NCBI GenBank assembly: GCA_021234155.1
Contig: JAJEKV010000002.1
Coordinates: 1,022,164 to 1,086,163, forward strand
DNA: 64,000 nt
DNA from: Isoetes taiwanensis
Taxonomy: Eukaryota > Streptophyta > Lycopodiopsida > Isoetales > Isoetaceae
Reading direction: 5' to 3'
Both the position numbers and the translations under genes were made by a program. The notes beneath the pieces were generated by a model. The model was not told the origin of the DNA and ran no database searches. It worked only from the letters and a program-made list of their open reading frames with translations. Each line of letters opens with the position of its first letter. The first letter of the stretch is position 1. Positions 58,161 through 64,000 of the stretch are shown piece after piece.

Positions 58161-58690
58161 CACGTAGTTATTTCTAGTATCATTGCCGACTTTACAGCAT
58201 GCATTTCAGCCTTCATCTACAGAATGCATGGGAGAAAAAAGCATGATTCAGGATACACATGTGGCAATACTTTCTCTTGGAGGCATTGATTCATGATCTT
58301 CACTGCACTTACTCATAGGTGTCTTCATTATTGTTGTACTTATCATATGCCGATGTAAGGAACCTCTCTTTGATGTTCTTTTGCATCCTACTTATAGTCT
58401 TAAAGCATGCTTAATCTCTGTAGTTTGGGAGTGATATCTCAAGAAAGTCCAATAAAAGAGACCTTGGTAGCTAATCGAGCATCTGCATGGTGAAAAGATC
58501 GAGAACAAACTATAGATTTCATGCATGCATTGAAGCCATATAAACTCGTGACTCCTCAAACTAAACTATGATCTATTGTGATCTTTTATTGGATGTAACT
58601 ATTGTCTTATGGACTTGAAGGTCTCTTCTGAGAATGATTCAAAGAATTATAAAAAATAAAATGTATATTTATCATAAAATCGTTTCCCAC
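58161..58690. other. No supported gene
   Basis: AT-rich DNA leading into the tandem array. Confidence 0.4.
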
Positions 58691-59695
58691 GTGCCATGTT
58701 TGAGCCACCTTGGCATGTTGGAGCCTAGGTGGCCTTGGAGCCCGTGTGGCATGTTTGAGCCACCTTGCATGTTGGAGCCTGGGTGGCATGTCTTGATGTG
58801 TTGGAGCCTAGGTGGCATGTTTGAGCCACTTTGGCATGTTAGAGCCTAGGTGGCATGTTGGAGCCCACCTAAAGGTTATCATATTTCTTGCATAAAGTTG
58901 TAGTCATCATGTCCACATCACCACCATCTAGCCATGTCAACCAAAATTTGCCAACGTCACCCAATGAAAAGACCAAAGATGGACATCTTTTCATTTTTGG
59001 CCTAGTCAAAACTTGGCCTTGCTTAGTTGGCATGCCATCTCACCGCTTGAAATGCCTAGGTGGCATGCCTGAGCCACCTTGGCATGTTGGAGCCTAGGTG
59101 GCATGTTGGAGCCCACATGGCATGTTTCAACCACCTTGGCATGTTTGAGCCTAAGTGGCATATTTGGCACGTTGGAGCCTAAGTGGCATGTTGGAGTCCA
59201 GGTGGCATGTTGGAGCCCACGTGGCATATGTTGGAGCCTAGATGGCATCTTTGAGCCACCTTGCCATGTTTGTGCATAGGTGGCATGTTTGAGCCACCTT
59301 GGCATGTTGGAGCCTAGGTGGCATGTTGGAGCCACCTTGGCATGCTTGAGCCACCTTGGCATGTTGGAGCCTAGGTGGCATGTTTGAGCCACCTTGACAA
59401 GTTGGATCCCGCATGGCATGTTTGATCCACCTTGGCATGTTTGAGCCACCTTGGCATGTCGAAGCCTAGGTGTCATGTTTGAGCCACCTTGGCATGTTGG
59501 AGTCTATGTGGCATGTTTGAGCCACCTTGGCATGTTGAAGCCTAGTTGCCATGTTGGAGCCACCTTGGCATGTTTGAGCCACCTTGGCATGTTGAAGCCT
59601 AGTTGCCATGTTGGAGCCACCTTAGCATGTTTGAGCCACCTTAGCATGTTTGAGCCACCTTGGCATGTTGGAGCCTAGGTAGCATGTTTGAAGTC
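58691..59695. repeat. About 1-kb tandem array of short GGCATGTT units
   Basis: Units of about 20 bp alternate between GGCATGTTTGAGCCACCTT and GGCATGTTGGAGCCTAGGT, some 40 in all, with a non-repetitive gap at about 58868-59055. The two unit types are partly reverse complementary (GGCTC..CAT). Open frames on both strands are by-products of the repeat. Confidence 0.9.
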
Positions 59696-59769
59696 AAATG
59701 CTAGTGAAGTGTGTCAAGCATATATAACTCTTGTATGCTGCCATTTTGTGGCAATAATGGCATGTGGAC

Positions 59770-60085
59770 AACTTGGTCATACATGAATTTTTAGAAAACC
59801 TTAAAAAACCACATCTCAAAAAAACACTACCTTAAAAAACAACACCTTTAAAAAAAACATCCCTTCAAAAAACCATATGCTTGAGAAAACAACACATCCT
59901 TAAAAAAGACACTACACCTCCTTAAGAAACCACCCATTCTTTAAAAAAAAAAACTACATATTCTTAAGAAAAACTACAGTATATCCTTGGAAAACCACAC
60001 CCCCATATAACTACGTGTAGGTTTTTTCCAAATCTTCAAAAAAACAACACGTATTTTGTTTTTACTGTTGTTTTCAGCCGTGGAC
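59770..60085. repeat. Right subterminal repeats of the nested CACTA-like element
   Basis: CCTTAAAAAAC, AACAACAC and AAACTACA-type motifs recur about a dozen times, mirroring 54446-54990. Confidence 0.7.
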
Positions 60086-60105
60086 CAAATGTTGGGGTTA
60101 GTGTG

Positions 60106-60720
60106 TAGCCTTAGCTAACATATATAACCATCTAAGATGGATGCACATATTATGTTATCATTTATTTCAATATAGTTATGGGTTATCTACTTAGTTAGAA
60201 CGATTCTAAACCACAAGGTTTTGTCATGACGACAATTCCTTTTGTCTCAAAAGACTATTTGATTACTATAATTCTTATTTTAGATGTACCTTGCATGTAC
60301 TATTATTTTATTATTCTAGAGATTCCCCCTTTCTTAGTTATTTAAACTCTTGGAATATTCCTACCAATCGAATTGATGTCATCGTAACAAGTTGGCCGGA
60401 CTTGTTAGATTACTTCTTTTCTTTCAGTTGGATTATTCTTTAGGAGATACTAGATTTATACATGGTCAACAATTATCCTAGTAATGATTCCTTCTTAGTG
60501 AGGAGATCAATCTCACCAAGTGGTTTCAATACATTGGATGTCTTATTAAATCGTGTATAATTATAGTTACTCCTATGCATTTCCTTCCCAATCTTGACGC
60601 TTAGCTCAATATTGGGGCAATCCTTTCAGCGAGAATATCTGGAAATGCCTTCTAATCCCAATATGGATGTTACCATCCATACATTTAACCTACTAGGCCC
60701 CATGGCCTTAGATCCTTGAG
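60106..60720. other. AT-rich stretch, no gene supported
   Basis: Probably continues the 3' untranslated region of the second LTR element, interrupted at 54428. No repeat or frame stands out. Confidence 0.4.
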
Positions 60721-60724
60721 CTTG

Positions 60725-63700
60725 CTAGAAGCTCATCCACTTGTTGCCTGCTTGAAGGAGCAAGGTAACGTTCTTCCGTCGCTCGATACTTGGGTCTCCT
60801 TGGCGGTGGATGCTCTTTGAAGTAGAGGTTGACTTTGTTAAGCTAGAAAGCCTCTCATTGCTTGGTGGCTTGATGGTGTAGTTGATCACTTGAAATCTTC
60901 CATGCCGCTTTTCAAAAGCCTGAAGGTGGCGTCCTTGAAAAAGATCTTTCATCTTGAACTCTTTATCTTGGCAGCTAAAGGACGACTCTGTATCCGATAT
61001 TGTTTCTTCGACTCCATCGATGTTTCATACATCGAGTCCTCTTGTCGTTATCGTGTTGCCCGAAGAGTGTTGACGATGTTGATTGCTTCACCCCTGCAAC
61101 TTGCATGACATCTCTTCCTTTGATCTGTTACGCTATGGGAGGGAAGAAATAACAAGGGAACTATACATGCAAAACATATAGCTTACATAATTACAATTAC
61201 TACTAGAGCTATTAGGTCTCCCTTGTGCCTCCATTCGAGTTGCACACCTACTCCTTGGCCTTGGCATCATCGGTGTTCCTCCGGTGCAATGGTGTTGACG
61301 ATCTATATCCTCCTATTTGTCGCGTCGGCTCATACCCGGGTAACTTGTTGAAATACTTGGGCCCTCCGACGTTTGTCGACTATGGCACAACACGCTTTGC
61401 ATCACATTCTAACGAAAGGTATCTTTGGTCGTTGATGCTTCGACATTTCCGATTACGCTTCGATCCCTCGTTCTCGGGCTGTAATTGTTCTCCCCTTCAT
61501 GATACTTGAAGCTATTTGGAGGCGTCTCTTGAGGTTTGTCTTGGCGATTCCTTTGGCAATACTCTTACGGGTTGTTCTCTTCTCGGTTGTTCTTTGAATC
61601 GTTCATCCTTGGGTTCACCAAGTTGCATGCAAGGCACGTGCAAGTCATCGGCTCGCCTCACCTAGTTGGTTCTCCATCGAGCTTCCAAACTTCCTCGTTT
61701 GATCCCCTCGATCACATGGCTTGGACATTGTCACGTTCCACTATCTTGCCGCCTTCTTGTCTTGAGGTACCTTCCGTTGGCTTTATTGTGCTTTCGTCCC
61801 GTTTTGATCCTCCCCGCTTTGCCTCACGGGAAGCTTCGTGGAAGAAGTCGGTTGCTAGCACTTCTCCATCTTTCGGTTCGACCTTTGTCCTTCTATGCAT
61901 GTCGGTCTCTTTGGCAAGTAAGGCATCATGACTCTCCTCCACGATGGCTCGGTTTGTCCGGGATGATGGATCCTTATCTCTGCGCGGCTTGACCCTTTAT
62001 GTTGAAGAAGTACACCGCCTTAGATATACTCTTGTTGTTGAATAGCACGGCTATTATCTTGAACTCTCTTTTTAGCCAAAGGTGCTTCATTTACTATCCT
62101 TGTCGTTAAAAGTGAATGCTTCTACCTTTACGTTTGGCGTGCCACATGTCGGAGATATGGTGGAAGCTTCTTCTCTTCTAGTTACCGGTAGGAGTACCTG
62201 ACATAAGCCATCACCTAGTTGTTGGAGGCATATCTCCTTGTCGCGGTGCCTTCGTAGAGTGCATCTCCATCTAATACACGTGTCATAGCGCATCACCCTA
62301 TATTACCATAAGTTGGAATTATGGTTGTCGAGATGTTGCCTTCTTAGTTGGCTTGTTGATGTCGGGGCGTTCCTCCTTTCATTGTTGAGGCCACTCATGT
62401 CCTAGGTTAGGTCAAGTCGCCACCGCTACAAGAGGTAGTGTTGCGCCGGCGATGTCCTGCAGTGCCGTGTTGATGATCTTGACATGACCCGGTGTTGTCT
62501 CTTATTCTAACATTGGGTGGCCGAGCAGTCTTCTGCTTGAGGGCATTTCCCGAAGTGTTTGGAGTTGAAGGTTTGCTTGGCCTCTAGTCGTTTCTCCCTC
62601 GTAGTTGCTCTTCCATTTTGATCTTGGGCTATAGTTGTGCCTCCTTGCTTCCTCCTTTGGTAGTCGAAGTGAAGGAGCTTCCTGATCATGTTTCTCCACT
62701 ATATATGTGGACACCCTAGATATACAATAGACATATACGCATTTACATTGGGATTTTAATTCATCCACTTTTGCAAAACAACTACGAAGATCTACCTAAT
62801 TATTTATACTCCTTTAGGGTTTCCCCTCCTTGATCGCGTTTGATACTTCGGTTTTGCTGCATCTTCTTCGTTCTGGTTGACTCCGGGATTCCTTGAGATG
62901 CTGCTACTATTGTTGAGCTTCGTGTCTGATCCGAGCTGATCACCTCAAGTTGCGAAGAGTGTTCGTCGATGTGATCCCTTGAAAAGATGCTCCTCCTTAT
63001 TGTGTATATTCGTCCGCGAGGAATCGGTAACCGCCACGTCCCTACATGCGGTTGTATCGTTGCAAGATTGCTGATTTCTTGGTGCCATTGATCGAGCTTG
63101 AGTAGGGTCACCTGGCTGTTGCAGTCGGGCATTCTTGAATGTCTTCGAAGCTCTGAGATCGTGGTCGGTAGGCAGGCATTGTCATTCCCCAGCGGGGTTG
63201 AATTTCCGAGTCGACTCCATTGCTTGGGCTTTGCTTTATTCGAGGTGGCTCACCCGCGCACGAAGTGTGGTCATCTCCATTGCCCCTACCATGGCTCCTT
63301 CCTCGTTTGCCTTTGCGTGATTTGTACCTGCTGGCTAGGTCGTCTCCTCCGTCCTTTGGGTCCTAACCATTCGAGTCTCGCACTCCTTGGCTGACGTAGT
63401 AAAGCCGTCCTTCCTTTGGTTTCTAGGTGTTCCTGGGTCCGGAATTCTGTTTGAGCGAGAATATTCTCCTCCTTGGTCTTGCCCCTAGTCTTGTCTGAGG
63501 CCTTCGAGTCGAAATGTTCCTTGATATCGTCTCCTCCCTCTCATGGTCTCCTACCTTTTTGGAACCGATGAAAGTTCTCCCATGGTGCAAGGGAGCCGGA
63601 GGCTCATCTTGGTCAGCCTTAGGTGCTTTGTGGTTGCCTAGCTTGGTTACTCCTTTTTGTTGACGTTGCGCTTGAGCTCTTTGGGGCAAAGGTCGTGGTG

Positions 63701-64000
63701 ATCTTCCCTCCGGTTTCTATACGCTCCGTGTCGCCATGAGTTGTCTCCTCGACGGAAGATTATGCCCTCGGCCCTAGCTCGTGATGCTAACGCGACATCG
63801 ATGCCTAACATCTTCACATGCACGTATTTTGTTGTCTTGCGTTCTTCCATTTGAAACTCATGTGCGTCGAGTTTGGTGAAGGCGTTGAGATCCTCTTTTC
63901 CGATGTGAGCTCGTGGGCGTGGTAGCCGGAGGTTGACATCTAGAACATTCTTGGTGCCGTTGGTTACCAATATTCTTCCCATTTGATGACGATTGATGAT
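60725..64000 (-). pseudogene. Decayed coding-like region, unidentified
   Basis: Minus-strand patches look like protein: FQGRHLQAFEKRHGRFQVI (about 60930), VGGPKYFNKLPGYEPTRQIG (about 61330), RRTKVEPKDGEVLATDFF (about 61880), LKLDQWHQEISNLATIQPHV (about 63090) and NAFTKLDAHEFQMEERKTTK (about 63860). All are broken within about 110 codons. No RT, integrase, gag or transposase motif was found on either strand. It may be the eroded interior of the second LTR element or an older insertion below it. Confidence 0.3.

Larger units (their letters stand above)
54432..60105. mobile_element. 5.7-kb CACTA-like element nested in the second LTR element
   Basis: The left end CACACTAACCCCAA (54432) is the exact reverse complement of the right end TTGGGGTTAGTGTG (60092-60105). 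TAG flanks both sides (54429-54431 and 60106-60108), a 3-bp target duplication. Next to both ends, T- and A-rich motifs repeat (GTGTAGTTTTT on the left, AAAAAACAACAC on the right), as CACTA subterminal regions do. No transposase domain is recognised inside, so it is probably non-autonomous. The terminus could also be read as starting two bases further in, at CACTA, but then the flanking triplets do not match. Confidence 0.75.
50796..64000 (-). mobile_element. Second minus-strand LTR element, extending past the window
   Basis: Begins with a 3' LTR (50796-52474) and polypurine tract, continues with a 3' untranslated region related to the chromovirus, and is interrupted by a CACTA-like element (54432-60105). 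No 5' LTR is seen before the window end, so the right limit is open. The five bases TCTAC (50791-50795) should recur at its far end if this is a single insertion. Whether 60106-64000 belongs to it is inference. Confidence 0.5.

Noticed and set aside
59006-59678. Open frames on both strands of the tandem array
   Set aside because: They are translations of the short repeat and exist only because its unit contains few stops.

Overview
The window reads as intergenic DNA of a land plant whose genome is rich in transposable elements. The evidence is a Ty3/gypsy chromovirus primed by tRNA-iMet, En/Spm (CACTA) transposase fragments with DUF4216 and DUF4218 domains, an L1-type LINE, a tRNA-derived SINE, and fragments of two genes known from plants (a GIL1/DUF641-like gene and a TM9SF/nonaspanin gene). 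I see no complete host gene. The species cannot be fixed from the sequence. The mix of poorly known transposase-like ORFs makes me lean weakly to a non-angiosperm such as a fern, lycophyte or bryophyte.

Layout. 1-1621 is a plus-strand LTR cut by the window edge. At 1824 a CACTA terminus (CACTACAAGAGAA, flanked by TTT) opens, and a matching inverted terminus closes at 35183, also flanked by TTT. Between them lie a purine-rich tract, GC hairpins, a foldback element, the GIL1-like pseudogene (7.2-8.2 kb), the TM9SF fragment (8.6-9.0 kb), a decayed LINE with tandem 5' repeats (10.6-16.25 kb), an array of 24-28 bp palindromes (16.5-17.4 kb), an En/Spm transposase region split by a SINE (17.6-22.7 kb), another transposase-like pseudogene (23.5-25.8 kb), and a long decayed stretch with recurring AAATCGC...GCGATTT hairpins (27.5-35.0 kb).

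The best-defined object is a 12.7 kb LTR retrotransposon on the minus strand (35585-48316). It has 1.6 kb LTRs, an exact GACAA target duplication, a tRNA-iMet primer site, a polypurine tract, gag, protease, RT, RNase H, a truncated integrase and a C-terminal chromodomain. Upstream of gag it carries two further ORFs. The first ATG of the first one opens with MARTKQTAR, identical to the start of histone H3 (residues 1-8 after Met removal). Five copies of a 71-bp hairpin module (one shortened) sit before and after that ORF. A retroelement with both an H3-tail-like protein and a chromodomain is the main candidate for a previously undescribed system here.

This element has landed in an older transposase-like ORF, whose halves flank it (35.2-35.6 and 48.3-49.5 kb). 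To the right, a plus-strand LTR (49519-50795) is interrupted by a second minus-strand LTR element (from 50796, probably beyond the window end), which is itself interrupted by a 5.7 kb CACTA-like element (54432-60105) holding about 1 kb of short tandem repeats. The last 4 kb is decayed and not identified.
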